NCBI GenBank assembly: GCA_963850095.1
Contig: CAWKJX010000004.1
Location: forward strand, 1-64,000
Length of the DNA stretch: 64,000 nucleotides
Direction: 5' to 3'
Origin: Bog-473 sp963850095
GTDB taxonomy: Bacteria > Actinomycetota > Acidimicrobiia > Acidimicrobiales > RAAP-2
Of the stretch, positions 10,777 to 19,700 are shown one piece after another. How positions within the stretch are numbered: the first letter of the stretch is position 1; every line of letters begins with the position of its first letter. The notes below the pieces were generated by a model, which made no database searches, was not told the origin of the DNA, and saw only the letters and a program-made list of their open reading frames with translations. The translations under genes and the position numbers were made by a program.

Positions 10777-12444
10777 ATGGCCGGACGCCGGATCGTGATC
10801 GTGGGGGGCGTCGCCGGGGGGATGTCAGCCGCCACGCGGCTGCGCCGACTCGATGAGCATGCATCCATCGTCGTGGTGGAGCGGTCTGGCCACGTCTCGT
10901 ACGCCAACTGCGGGTTGCCCTACTTCGTCGGCGGGGTGATCGAGGACGAGGATGACCTCCTCGTCCAGACGCCCGAACGGCTCTTCGAGCGCTTCCGCCT
11001 CGACGTGCGGGTCGACACCGAGGTCATGGCCATCGACCCCGCGGCCCACGAGGTCACCGTGCGCCAACTGTCGGACGGGACCACCGGCACCCTGCCCTTC
11101 GACGCCCTCGTGCTCAGCCCGGGTGCGGCGCCGGTGCGCCCGCCGCTGCCCGGCTTCGACCGGGTCCAGGTGCTGCGCACGGTCGAGGATGCCGAGCGGC
11201 TCGCCTTGCAGGCGGCCGGGCGGACGCGCACGGCGGTGGTCATCGGCGCGGGGTTCGTCGGACTCGAGACGGTGGAGAACCTCGTCCACCGCGGCATCGC
11301 CACCACAGTGGTGGAGACGGCCTCCCAGGTGCTCACGCCGCTCGACCCCGAGCTCGCCGTGCTGGTGGCGGCCGAGCTGTCCGACCACGGCGTCACGGTC
11401 CTCACCGGGACCGGTGTGTCCGAGGTCACCGCGTCGGGCGTCGTGCTGGCCGACGGCCGCATCCTCGAGGCGGAACTGGTGGTCGGGGCCATCGGCGTGC
11501 GGCCCGACGTCGGGCTGGCGCGCCTGGCCGGGCTCGAGCTGGGGCCTCACGGGGGCATCGTGGTCGATGCCGACGGCCGCACGAGCGCGCCCGACGTCTA
11601 TGCGGTGGGCGACGCGGTGGAGAAGGCCGACTCGGTCGGAGGCGGCCCGTCGCTGATCGCACTGGCCAACATCGCCAACCGCCAGGGCCGGCGCGCCGCC
11701 GATCGCATCTGCGGCCGCCCCGTGCACCCGGTCACGTCGCAGGGCACGGCCATCCTCAAGGTGTTCGGCCTCACCGCCGCCATGACCGGATGGAACGAGG
11801 CGCGCCTGCGCGCCGCCGGGCTCACCTACCGCGCCATCCACTCACACCCGCTCAACCACGCTGACTATTACCCGGGCGCCGAGCAGATGGCGCTCAAGCT
11901 TCTCTTCCATCCGCAGACCGGGGCCATCCTGGGCGCGCAGGCCGTTGGGGGGGCGGGCGTGGACAAGCGGATCGACGTGCTCGCCACGGCCATGGCGTCC
12001 GGTCTGCCGGCGCCGGCCCTGGCCGACCTCGAGCTGGCCTACGCGCCGCCGTTCTCCTCGGCCAAGGATCCGGTGAACATGCTCGGCTACATGGCCGAGA
12101 ACGTCCTGTCGGGTGAGTGTGACGTGATCGGGCCCTTCGACGTGGAAGACGTGGCCGCCACGGGCTGGAGCGTGCTCGATGTGCGCACCGAGCCCGAACA
12201 CGCGGCCGGTGCCATCCCCGGGAGCGTCAACATCCCTCTCGAGTCGCTGCGCGAGCGGGTGGGGGAGCTCGAAGGGTGCCCGTGCGCCGTCTACTGCGAG
12301 GTGGGACAGCGCGGCCACACGGCCACCACGCTGCTCCACGAGCTCGGCCTCCAAGCGCGCAACGTGGACGGCGGCTACCGCAGCTGGCTCGCCGCACGGG
12401 CCGCCACCCAACGGGACCCGGAGCTGGTGGCCGGCCGCCGCTAG
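10777..12444 (+). CDS. CoA-disulfide reductase-like FAD oxidoreductase with C-terminal rhodanese domain
   Basis: The 555-residue protein has an FAD Rossmann motif (IVGGVAGGMSAATRLRRL) at the N-terminus, the single redox cysteine in SYANCGLPYFVGG near residue 43, an NAD(P)H site (VVIGAGFVGLETVENL near 155) and a dimerisation domain. From about residue 455 a rhodanese domain has its active cysteine in AVYCEVGQRGH. This CoADR-rhodanese fusion reduces CoA disulfide, persulfide or polysulfide with NAD(P)H. It suggests thiol homeostasis or sulfur handling. The ATG at 10777 is preceded by AGAGGAG at 10764-10770. No clear operon partner follows on the same strand. Confidence 0.92.
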   Translation: MAGRRIVIVGGVAGGMSAATRLRRLDEHASIVVVERSGHVSYANCGLPYFVGGVIEDEDDLLVQTPERLFERFRLDVRVDTEVMAIDPAAHEVTVRQLSDGTTGTLPFDALVLSPGAAPVRPPLPGFDRVQVLRTVEDAERLALQAAGRTRTAVVIGAGFVGLETVENLVHRGIATTVVETASQVLTPLDPELAVLVAAELSDHGVTVLTGTGVSEVTASGVVLADGRILEAELVVGAIGVRPDVGLARLAGLELGPHGGIVVDADGRTSAPDVYAVGDAVEKADSVGGGPSLIALANIANRQGRRAADRICGRPVHPVTSQGTAILKVFGLTAAMTGWNEARLRAAGLTYRAIHSHPLNHADYYPGAEQMALKLLFHPQTGAILGAQAVGGAGVDKRIDVLATAMASGLPAPALADLELAYAPPFSSAKDPVNMLGYMAENVLSGECDVIGPFDVEDVAATGWSVLDVRTEPEHAAGAIPGSVNIPLESLRERVGELEGCPCAVYCEVGQRGHTATTLLHELGLQARNVDGGYRSWLAARAATQRDPELVAGRR

Positions 12445-12467
12445 CCCGCAGGCCAGCGTGGGTGCGC

Positions 12468-13655
12468 CTACGCCGGGGCGTGCACCTCCAGCACCGTGGC
12501 CGACCCCATGCCGCCGCCGGCGCACAGCGTGCCGACGCCGATCCCGCCGCCCCGCCGGCGCAACTCGTGGATCAGCGTGACCAGAATGCGGGCCCCCGAC
12601 GCGCCCACGGGGTGGCCGATGCCCACTGCGCCCCCGTTGACGTTCACGATGTCGTGGGGGAAGCCCAGCTTGCGCGAGCTGGCCACCGCCATGGTGGCGA
12701 AGGCCTCGTTGATCTCCACCAGGTCGACGTCGGACTCGCTCAGCCCGGCCCGCCCGAGCGCCCGGGGGACGCACACGGTGGGCGCCAGCCCGGTCCGGGC
12801 CGGCTCAATGCCGCACGAGTTCCACGACCGCACCGTGGCCAGTGGCTCCAGGCCGTGGGCCTCGGCGTAGGCGCGCGCCACCACGACCAGGGCCGCGCCC
12901 CCGTCCGCGATCCCCGACGAGTTGCCCGCCGTGATCTGCCCGTCCGGGCCGGTCAGCGACGGCAGGGCCGCCAGCTTCTCCAGGGTGGTGTCACGCCGCG
13001 GGTGCTCGTCCACGGTCACGGTGACGGTCTCGCCGCGCCCCGCCGGCACCATGACGGGGATGATCTCCTCGGCGAAGCGCCCGTCGTCGGTGGCCGCCAC
13101 GGCTCGGATGTTCGAGTGGTAGGACCAGTGGTCGGATTCCTCGCGGGTGATGCCGCACTCGCGGGCGGTGTTCTCGCCCACGGTGATCAACATGTTCATG
13201 TTCGGCGCCTCGGGCGAGTTCGGGTGGCTCGGTGGGAGGAAGCGCTCGACGCCCCCGAAGGGGAAGGGCGACTTCTCGAACATGAGGGGACCCCGCGTCA
13301 TGGATTCCACCCCGCCCGCGATCACGACGTCGGCCATGCCGCTGCGGATGTTGGCCGCCGCCTCCTGCACCGCCATCATCCCGGTGGCGCACTGGCGCTG
13401 CAGCGCGCCACCCGGCGTGTCGGGCGGCAGGCCGAGCGCGTTGGCCACGTAGCGCGCCGTGCACCCTCCTCCCTGCAGCACCTCGCCGAGCAGCACGTCG
13501 TCGATGTCGGCGGTGTCCAGCCCGGCGGCGGCGATGACGCCCGCCACGGTCTGCATGCCGATGTCCTGAATGCTCAGTCCCGCCAGGCTGCGGCCCGTCC
13601 GCCCTATGGGGGTGCGGACGGCGGCGACAATGACGGCATCGGTGGCATCGGTCAC
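12468..13655 (-). CDS. Thiolase (acetyl-CoA C-acyltransferase)
   Basis: The 395-residue protein is a full thiolase. The acyl-accepting cysteine is in LQRQCATGMMAVQEA near residue 90, the NGGAVGIGHPVGASGARI segment near 345 carries the catalytic His, and the second catalytic cysteine is in LCAGGGMGSATVLEV close to the C-terminus. It performs the last step of beta-oxidation or a biosynthetic condensation. The gene follows a DUF35 protein by 16 bases on the same strand, so the pair is one operon. The operator-like dyad at 14192-14205 lies upstream of that operon. Confidence 0.95.
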   Translation of the reverse strand: MTDATDAVIVAAVRTPIGRTGRSLAGLSIQDIGMQTVAGVIAAAGLDTADIDDVLLGEVLQGGGCTARYVANALGLPPDTPGGALQRQCATGMMAVQEAAANIRSGMADVVIAGGVESMTRGPLMFEKSPFPFGGVERFLPPSHPNSPEAPNMNMLITVGENTARECGITREESDHWSYHSNIRAVAATDDGRFAEEIIPVMVPAGRGETVTVTVDEHPRRDTTLEKLAALPSLTGPDGQITAGNSSGIADGGAALVVVARAYAEAHGLEPLATVRSWNSCGIEPARTGLAPTVCVPRALGRAGLSESDVDLVEINEAFATMAVASSRKLGFPHDIVNVNGGAVGIGHPVGASGARILVTLIHELRRRGGGIGVGTLCAGGGMGSATVLEVHAPA

Positions 13656-13671
13656 TGGTGCTCCTCGAGGG

Positions 13672-14079
13672 TCAGGCCCGCACGAAGACGGGGATGGTGT
13701 AGTCGTCGGAAATGGGCTGGAAGGCCACCCGCAACGGCATGCCGACGGCCAGCTCGTCGAAGGGGCAGTCGATCACGTTGGTCATCATGCGCGGCCCCTC
13801 GGCCAGGTCGACGATGGCCGCCACGTAGGGCACCCGGTCCCGGAAGGGCGGCATGTCGTTCGAGTAGATGACCGACCAGGTGTAGAGCGTGGCCTCGCCG
13901 CTGGCCTCGTGCCACTCCACGCGCTCGCTCCAGCACTTCGGGCAGAAGGGCCGCGGGTAGTACGAGTAGGCGCCGCAGTCCAGGCAGTGCTTAATGAGCA
14001 GTCGCTCCTCCTTGGCTGCCTCCCAGAACTCGATGGTGTCGCCCTCGGGCGTCGGCAGGTCGAAACGGACCGTCGTCAT
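13672..14079 (-). CDS. DUF35 OB-fold / zinc-ribbon acyl-CoA-associated protein
   Basis: The 135-residue protein has an N-terminal rubredoxin-like zinc ribbon with CLDCGAYSYYPRPFCPKCW (four cysteines, residues about 33-50), followed by a DUF35 OB-fold ending in a beta-rich region. DUF35 proteins pair with thiolases, aldolases or acyl-CoA hydratases and are thought to bind acyl-CoA, as in the ChsH2/Ltp2 steroid side-chain complex. Here the thiolase follows directly. The ATG at 14079 gives the full N-terminal helix. This pairing makes it likely that the two proteins work as a complex. Confidence 0.88.
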   Translation of the reverse strand: MTTVRFDLPTPEGDTIEFWEAAKEERLLIKHCLDCGAYSYYPRPFCPKCWSERVEWHEASGEATLYTWSVIYSNDMPPFRDRVPYVAAIVDLAEGPRMMTNVIDCPFDELAVGMPLRVAFQPISDDYTIPVFVRA

Positions 14080-14191
14080 GGCGCTCTATCCCTCGGATCG
14101 TGTCCCGGGCCCGCGACCCCGGCAGTGCGAATTGGGTGCCCACCCCAGGGATTGACCCCCGGCGGCGGCATCGGCCATGCTGCAACGAACC

Positions 14192-14205
14192 TGACACCGG
14201 CGTCA
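14192..14205. promoter_or_regulatory. Putative operator upstream of the DUF35-thiolase operon
   Basis: TGACACCGGCGTCA is a TGAC-N6-GTCA dyad 113 bases upstream of the DUF35 start, within the 471-base gap 14080-14550. It has the same plan as the dyads at 233, 25662 and 38457. I could not identify a convincing -10 next to it. Apart from this dyad I see no gene or RNA in the gap. Confidence 0.4.
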
Positions 14206-14550
14206 ACTTTCGAGCTCCGACACGCCCGCCCGGGGCGCCGCCGGCCGAGATGATGACCGTCAAGTTGGTAACCGACCTCTGAGCTGGAGGGAAACGGGTG
14301 CTGTGCCGGCCTGGGCCGCGCACTTTCCCCATCCGGCCTGCCTCCGAGTCGGGCACAAGAGAGCGCCGAGAAGGCGGACGGCACCCGGGAAGATGGTGCC
14401 GTGTCTCCGAGTTGGGCCGGACGAGGGCGCCACGTTGTCGTCGTGACGGCGCCGGGTGGAACGAGTTGCCGGTGCGCGTCTCGTCTGCGGGCCCCGACTG
14501 CATCGACAGGGTCAGCGGAAATCACACAAGCAAGACGTAGGAACCCGTCC

Positions 14551-15198
14551 TCACGACCCTAGGCCGAGAGCCCGGTGGAAGTAGGTCTCCATGCCGACGA
14601 CGAGGTTGGCCCGGGCTCGGCGTTCCGCCTCGTCGGCCAAATGGACATCGATCGTCATGCCACGCATTGCATAGAGGGTCACGTCGAGCAACACGTCGAA
14701 TTCCGGGGTGGCGTGCTCGAGTAGCTCTGGACCAAAGAGGGCGCGTACAGCGTCTCGCGCCGCCACCTCCGTCTCACGCAGCGCGTCAGCCAGTTCGCGA
14801 ATCGAACGCGACGCGACCCACAGTTCGACGTAGGCCTCCGCCAGCACTCCGGTGAAGAGGTGCGACATGACGGCGAGCGCGGCGCGTACCCGTTCGGGAC
14901 CGCTCGGCACGTGGGCCAGTGCTGCGTCGACGTCGACCTCTCTGGTGCGCTCAGCCAGGTGGTTGACCGCAGCGATCATCATCAGATCCTTGGTCCCAAA
15001 GTGGTGCAGCTGTGCCCCGCGGGTCAGACCCGAGCGGCGAGCGACCTCGACCGTGGACGCGCCGGCGTATCCGCGTTCGGCCAGGGTGACCAGGACGGCG
15101 TCGAGGAGGCGTGCTCTCGTCTCGGCCAGCCGCTCCGTGCCCGTTTTTCGCGGTCCGCTACCTGCCCCGTCGTCACCGCCGAGCGCGTCCTGAACCAT
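14551..15198 (-). CDS. TetR-family transcriptional regulator
   Basis: The 215-residue protein has a TetR N-terminal helix-turn-helix at about residues 20-65 (TRARLLDAVLVTLAERGYAG and SGLTRGAQLHHFGTKDLMM), followed by an all-helical ligand domain of TetR_C type. I choose the ATG at 15198 because a -10-like TAGACT lies 9 bases upstream, which would make a leaderless transcript. An in-frame ATG at 15219 would add seven residues. The perfect inverted repeat 15221-15256 in the divergent promoter region is the likely operator. The regulator is therefore probably autoregulated and also controls the divergent GH43-like lipoprotein gene. Confidence 0.92.
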   Translation of the reverse strand: MVQDALGGDDGAGSGPRKTGTERLAETRARLLDAVLVTLAERGYAGASTVEVARRSGLTRGAQLHHFGTKDLMMIAAVNHLAERTREVDVDAALAHVPSGPERVRAALAVMSHLFTGVLAEAYVELWVASRSIRELADALRETEVAARDAVRALFGPELLEHATPEFDVLLDVTLYAMRGMTIDVHLADEAERRARANLVVGMETYFHRALGLGS

Positions 15199-15220
15199 CG
15201 CACCCGAGTCTATGTACATT

Positions 15221-15256
15221 CAGATCTGCACGTGCTATTCTGAACGTGCAGATCTG
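15221..15256. promoter_or_regulatory. Inverted-repeat operator between TetR gene and GH43-like gene
   Basis: CAGATCTGCACGT (15221-15233) is repeated as its exact reverse complement at 15244-15256, with a 10-base spacer. Each arm contains the self-palindrome CAGATCTG, so the site may hold two TetR dimers. It lies just upstream of the TetR -10 (15207-15212) and next to an AT-rich -10-like TAATAAT at 15263-15269 for the divergent gene. It could therefore control both directions. Confidence 0.7.
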
Positions 15257-15347
15257 CATGTGTAATAATGCAGGTCAACGTGGGTTTGAGGGGATCGGGT
15301 TTCGTGGCTCTTGGAGGCTCGAAGCCACCAGCACGGGGGCCGATCAC

Positions 15348-16910
15348 ATGAAGCGCTCGATCAACGTCTCTCGGCACTCGAGGCGTGCCGCAGCGATCGT
15401 CGGTTGCCTCCTTTTCGCCGGGCTCCTGGCGTCGTGCGGTGGGAACGCACCGGCCTCCACGAGTTCGGCTCCCGCCCTCAAAATCCCGAAGAGCCCCGTC
15501 CGGGCCGGCCAGATCGACCCTCCGCCGGGGTCAGCCCGCACTTCGGGACCCATCGGCGCGCATCCGGCGGAAGAGCACGGCGTCGAGCTCACCGTGATCT
15601 CCGGGATCCTCGACGACCAGCCGGTCTACGACGGCAACTTCGCCGACCCCTTCGCGTTGCGCACGCCGGACACCCTCTTCATCTATGCCTCGAGCAGCGG
15701 TTCGTCCCGTGGCAATCCCGCCGCCAACGTTCCGGTCATCGGTCTGTCCCGCAACAACGGCTTCACCGGAAAGTTCCTCGGCGACGCCATTCCCACCCTG
15801 CCCAAGTGGACGGTTTCCGGCTACCAATGGGGGCCGTCTGTCTGGGCGCGACCCGATGGGACCTACGTCCTCTATTACTCGACACCAGCCACAGTTCCCC
15901 TTGGTTGCTTGGCCACACCGCCCGCAACGGGGTGCGTCAAGACCACGAACGGGGAGACCGCTGCGGCGTGCATCTCGAGAGCGACCGCCACCAACCCGGC
16001 CGGCCCTTTCACCGACAACTCGGCCGCGCCGTTCATATGTCCCATCGACCAGGGCGGGGCCATCGACCCCAGCGTGTTCGTCTCGTCCGACGGGACGGCG
16101 TACCTGCTGTGGAAGAGCGACGGCGACTGTTGCAACAAGCCGACAGTCATCTACTCCCAGCAACTCTCTGCCGACGGCCTCTCGACCGTGGGGCCGCCCC
16201 ATCAGATGGTCGGTGCCACGCAGCCATGGGAGGGAGGGTTGGTCGAAGGGCCCTCCATGATTGAGGAGAACAACGACTATTGGCTCTTCTACTCGGCCAA
16301 CATGTGGGGAAACAGCCACTACGGCATCGGCATTGCCCGGTGCTCCTCGGCGATCGGTCCGTGTACGAAGCCACTCGATCACGCCTGGCTCGCCACCCAT
16401 GGAACCGTTCGGGGCCCGGGAGGCCAGGAGTTCTACACCACCGGGCCCCTCGTCTGGATGGTGCGCCACAGTCTGGCCCCGGGTCAGACGGGCAACAGTG
16501 CTGAGCGCGGGCTCTATCTGAGCCTGCTTGCCTTTCCCAACGGTCAGCTGCCTCGCTTGGCCGCTGCCGCGCCGTCAGCCGCTCTGGCCGAGGCGGTCGT
16601 CTACTACGGCGATCCGTCGCTGCCCAAGACGCCACGGGCCGACTACCTGTACCTCATGCGCAAATACGGCGGATCGCTCTCGACGGCGAGCAACGACCGA
16701 TTGATCGGGGACGCCACCGCCACCTGCGGCGCCCTTGGCAAGAACAAGAACCTCGCAGCGATCCTCGCTGCACTCAAGGCGCGGGGCCTTGACACCTTCG
16801 ACTCTCACCTCGGGATTCTCCTGGCCGCGCAGTACCAATGCCCATCGGCCGTCACCCAGGCCACACAAGTCATGGTGGAAGCCCTCAACCAGTCCGCTGC
16901 CGTCTCCTGA
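15348..16910 (+). CDS. Secreted lipoprotein, GH43-like beta-propeller with C-terminal DUF732-like domain
   Basis: The 520-residue protein starts with a lipoprotein signal (basic N-terminus, hydrophobic stretch, lipobox LLASC at about residue 29). A beta-propeller region of glycosyl-hydrolase-43 type follows from about residue 85, with the entry motif YDGNFADPFALRTPDTLFIY and repeated W-G-P-S-V-W-A-R-P-D-like blades. The last 100 residues (DYLYLMRKYGG..., CGALGKNKN..., AAQYQCPSA) resemble DUF732, a small helical, two-cysteine mycobacterial secreted domain. GH43 enzymes cut arabinan or xylan side chains. The ATG at 15348 begins the signal peptide. Expression is probably set by the divergent TetR. 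The domain combination is unusual and no partner hydrolases are adjacent. Confidence 0.75.
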   Translation: MKRSINVSRHSRRAAAIVGCLLFAGLLASCGGNAPASTSSAPALKIPKSPVRAGQIDPPPGSARTSGPIGAHPAEEHGVELTVISGILDDQPVYDGNFADPFALRTPDTLFIYASSSGSSRGNPAANVPVIGLSRNNGFTGKFLGDAIPTLPKWTVSGYQWGPSVWARPDGTYVLYYSTPATVPLGCLATPPATGCVKTTNGETAAACISRATATNPAGPFTDNSAAPFICPIDQGGAIDPSVFVSSDGTAYLLWKSDGDCCNKPTVIYSQQLSADGLSTVGPPHQMVGATQPWEGGLVEGPSMIEENNDYWLFYSANMWGNSHYGIGIARCSSAIGPCTKPLDHAWLATHGTVRGPGGQEFYTTGPLVWMVRHSLAPGQTGNSAERGLYLSLLAFPNGQLPRLAAAAPSAALAEAVVYYGDPSLPKTPRADYLYLMRKYGGSLSTASNDRLIGDATATCGALGKNKNLAAILAALKARGLDTFDSHLGILLAAQYQCPSAVTQATQVMVEALNQSAAVS

Positions 16911-17129
16911 CGAACAGGACGGCGGGAGAGGCGATGCCGCGGCGGAACTCTCTCGGACGCGTGCGGTGCTCACCGGGTGATTGTCTTGGTCCTCGCTCGT
17001 ACTCACGTCGATGGCGGCCGGGTTGGTATTACTCATGGTCAGTGCCTTTGCGTAGGTCGAGAGTGGACCGAAGCTCCTCCGGTGGAAGGGGCGACCGCCG
17101 ACGGGCATCGGTTACCATCCTGTGCCTTC

Positions 17130-18662
17130 ATGCTGATGGACGAGCACCTGGGCCGCATGGCCGAGCAGTTCGGCGACGAGACCGCCTTCGCCGTGGTCGA
17201 CGTCGGTGCGATGACCTTCGCCGAATGGGACGGCGCCGCCAATGCCATGGCGCGCCGGCTCCTCGAGGAGGGCCTCGAGCCCGGCGGGCGCGTCGGCATC
17301 CACCTGCGCCCCGAACTGGCCCTGCGCTGGCTGGTGTCCTACTCGGCCGCGCACCGCGCCGGCGGCGTCGCCGTCCCCATGAACCCCCGCCTGGCCCCCG
17401 CCGAGGTGGGCCACGTGCTGGCCCACTCGGGCGCCACCGCCGTGGTCACCGACGGCGACCTGGTGCAGGCCGACCTGCAGGCGGCGGATGGCCGCCTCGT
17501 CGCCCTGGTCGACGCCGGAGCGGAGGCCGGGCCCGGTTCCGCCTCCGGCACGCCCGTCCTGGGCTGGTCCGAGGTGACCGGGGGCGACCGCTCGCCCTTC
17601 CAGGCCCCGCGCCAGAGCGACGACCTGGCCGACATCCTCTACACCTCGGGCACCACCGGCCGACCCAAGGGTGTGGCCGTCCGTCACTCCAACGGCTCCA
17701 TGATCGGCGCCGTCGACCCCAACTGGACGGGCGGCGGCTGGGTGCACGCCAGCCCGTTGTTCACCTTCGCCGGCATCGCGCTCGTCTACACGCCCATGAA
17801 GCTCGGGCTCCAGGTCGTCTACCAGCCCCGCTTCGACGCCGGCCGCTGGCTCGAGGTGGTCGAGGCCGAACGCCCGGTGGCGGTGTTCCTCGTGCCCGCC
17901 ATGGCGCACCTGCTCATCGATCACCCCGGTTTCGACGAAGCCGACCTGTCCTCGGTCACCATGTGCTCGGTCGGCAGCGCGCCGCTCGCCCCCTACGTGG
18001 TCGAGCGGCTCCAGGCCAAAATGCCCGACGCCCTGGTCTCCAACAACTACGGCATGACCGAGGCCGGTTCCGCCTACTGCATCATGCCGCAGGGCGAGGC
18101 GGTCAAGCGCCCCGGCTCGGTGGGCCAGATCGCCCCGCCCGCCGTGGTGCAGATCGTCGACGAGCACGACCGGCCGCTGGCCGCCGACGAGGTCGGCGAG
18201 GTGCGCCTGCAGATGCCCGGCCGGCACCGCGAGTACTACAACGACCCCGAGGCCACCGCCGAGGTCTGGCGTGACGGCTGGCTGGTCACCGGTGACCTGG
18301 GCAAGCTCGATGCCGACGGCTACCTCTACATCGTCGGCCGCTCCAAGGATGTCATCATCCGCGGCGGGAACAACGTGCACGCCACCGACGTCGAGCACGC
18401 CCTGGTCCAGCACGAGGCCGTCAAGGAGGTGGCGGTCGTCGGCGCGCCGCACCCGGTGCTGGGCGAGGACGTGGTGGCCTTCGTCGTGCTGCACCCCGGC
18501 GCCCGGGCCGACGGCGACGAGCTGCGCGCCTTCGGCCTCGAGCACCTGGCCGACTACAAGGTGCCGCGCGTCTTCGTCTTCGTCGACGACCTGCCGCGCA
18601 ACCCCACAGGCAAGGTGGTCAAGCCTGAACTCAAGGCCCGGTTGGCCGACACGCCGGCCTAA
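17130..18662 (+). CDS. AMP-dependent acyl-CoA synthetase / fatty-acid-CoA ligase
   Basis: The 510-residue ANL-family enzyme has the ATP loop ILYTSGTTGRPKGVAV near residue 170, NNYGMTEAGSAYC near 306, the hinge GDLGKLDADGYLYIVGRSKDVIIRGG near 390 and the C-terminal catalytic lysine in PRNPTGKVVKPEL. It activates a carboxylate as acyl-AMP and transfers it to CoA. The substrate, probably a medium-chain or aromatic acid, cannot be told. The start is set at the ATG 17130, where family similarity begins. There is no good ribosome site, but TACCAT at 17113-17118 could be a -10 for a near-leaderless message. Confidence 0.92.
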   Translation: MLMDEHLGRMAEQFGDETAFAVVDVGAMTFAEWDGAANAMARRLLEEGLEPGGRVGIHLRPELALRWLVSYSAAHRAGGVAVPMNPRLAPAEVGHVLAHSGATAVVTDGDLVQADLQAADGRLVALVDAGAEAGPGSASGTPVLGWSEVTGGDRSPFQAPRQSDDLADILYTSGTTGRPKGVAVRHSNGSMIGAVDPNWTGGGWVHASPLFTFAGIALVYTPMKLGLQVVYQPRFDAGRWLEVVEAERPVAVFLVPAMAHLLIDHPGFDEADLSSVTMCSVGSAPLAPYVVERLQAKMPDALVSNNYGMTEAGSAYCIMPQGEAVKRPGSVGQIAPPAVVQIVDEHDRPLAADEVGEVRLQMPGRHREYYNDPEATAEVWRDGWLVTGDLGKLDADGYLYIVGRSKDVIIRGGNNVHATDVEHALVQHEAVKEVAVVGAPHPVLGEDVVAFVVLHPGARADGDELRAFGLEHLADYKVPRVFVFVDDLPRNPTGKVVKPELKARLADTPA

Positions 18663-18674
18663 GCCGGACGTCGC

Positions 18675-19682
18675 ATGTTGGCGCGCTTCGAATTCGACCC
18701 GACGCTGCAGCATCCGATTCGCCACGCGGTGTTGGCCGTCGCCCTCGTGTGCCTCACACTGGCTACCGCCGGCTACGGGTACGTCACGCACCCGAGCAAC
18801 GAACAGCCCCCGACGGTCCCGTCGTCACCGGCATTCATCGTCGATCTGAACGTGGACTCCGTCATGCCGGCCGCCTGGGTGGTCCGCACCGATCTCATAG
18901 AGGACGGGCCCAACACGTGGGTCGTGCTCTCCGTCGAGCCCGAGACGCGTTCGGCCACCGCGTTCGATTTCAGCATCCTGGCCTACGGCCTGCCCATCGC
19001 CGGCACCACGTGCGGCTTGAAGGATGAACCCTCGTACTACTGCGTGGCCGGCGCGCTGGCCAACGGCAAGTTCGCCGCGGAGGAACACGGCCTGATCTTC
19101 CCGCCCCAGTCCGACACGGAGATCTTCCCCCGGGACGGCAGCATCCACGAGGTCACCGGCAGTGCCGGTGCGGGTGGCATCACCCTGCCGTTCTCTCTGA
19201 TCCCGGGCGCGGCGCCGATCGCCCACAACGGCGCGTTTCTCAGTTTCGCCCTGCCACCGGTGGTCCTCAACGTCACCACGCCGTCGGGTGTCGCGGTCAA
19301 CACGTCGGTGACCTTCGACACCGAAATCGGCACGGGCGAGCTCCGCACCGTCACCTTGGCGTCGGGGAACGCCCCGAGCTCCATCATCCGTGACACCGCC
19401 GTCAACACGCTCGATGTCAGCAACCGGTTCCTTACCAGCTGGGTCTGGGCCGAGACCGACTCGCTGAGCGGATCGGCCGGGGCAGCGGCCACGGTCCAGT
19501 CCACGCCGGTGGCCGTCTCGGCCGCGGCCAACGTCGCCACGGAGTCCTCGGAGAATCATCAGGCGTTCCTGTCCGGCATCGCCTGGGGCATCGCAGGCGG
19601 CGCCGCGGTCGGCGCGTTCCAAGAGATCCTTACGAACTGGCCCATACGGCGGAGGGTCCGCCCCGCGACGCCAGGAGCCTGA
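18675..19682 (+). CDS. Hypothetical protein with two membrane segments and a beta-rich exported domain
   Basis: I do not recognise this 335-residue protein. It has an N-terminal hydrophobic helix (LAVALVCLTLATAGYGYV, residues about 18-35), a long beta-rich middle part of about 230 residues with few charges and two cysteines (TTCGLKDEPSYYC), and a C-terminal membrane helix (FLSGIAWGIAGGAAVGAF) with a basic cytoplasmic tail. The middle would therefore face outside. It begins 12 bases after the acyl-CoA ligase stop on the same strand, but a functional link is not evident. Confidence 0.7.
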   Translation: MLARFEFDPTLQHPIRHAVLAVALVCLTLATAGYGYVTHPSNEQPPTVPSSPAFIVDLNVDSVMPAAWVVRTDLIEDGPNTWVVLSVEPETRSATAFDFSILAYGLPIAGTTCGLKDEPSYYCVAGALANGKFAAEEHGLIFPPQSDTEIFPRDGSIHEVTGSAGAGGITLPFSLIPGAAPIAHNGAFLSFALPPVVLNVTTPSGVAVNTSVTFDTEIGTGELRTVTLASGNAPSSIIRDTAVNTLDVSNRFLTSWVWAETDSLSGSAGAAATVQSTPVAVSAAANVATESSENHQAFLSGIAWGIAGGAAVGAFQEILTNWPIRRRVRPATPGA

Positions 19683-19700
19683 ACCTACGTCAGGGTGCGC

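Noticed and set aside
14551..15256. The TetR at 14551 as the regulator of the TGAC-N6-GTCA sites
   Set aside because: Its own promoter carries a different palindrome (CAGATCTG arms), with no TGAC-N6-GTCA dyad, so it is unlikely to bind the shared element.
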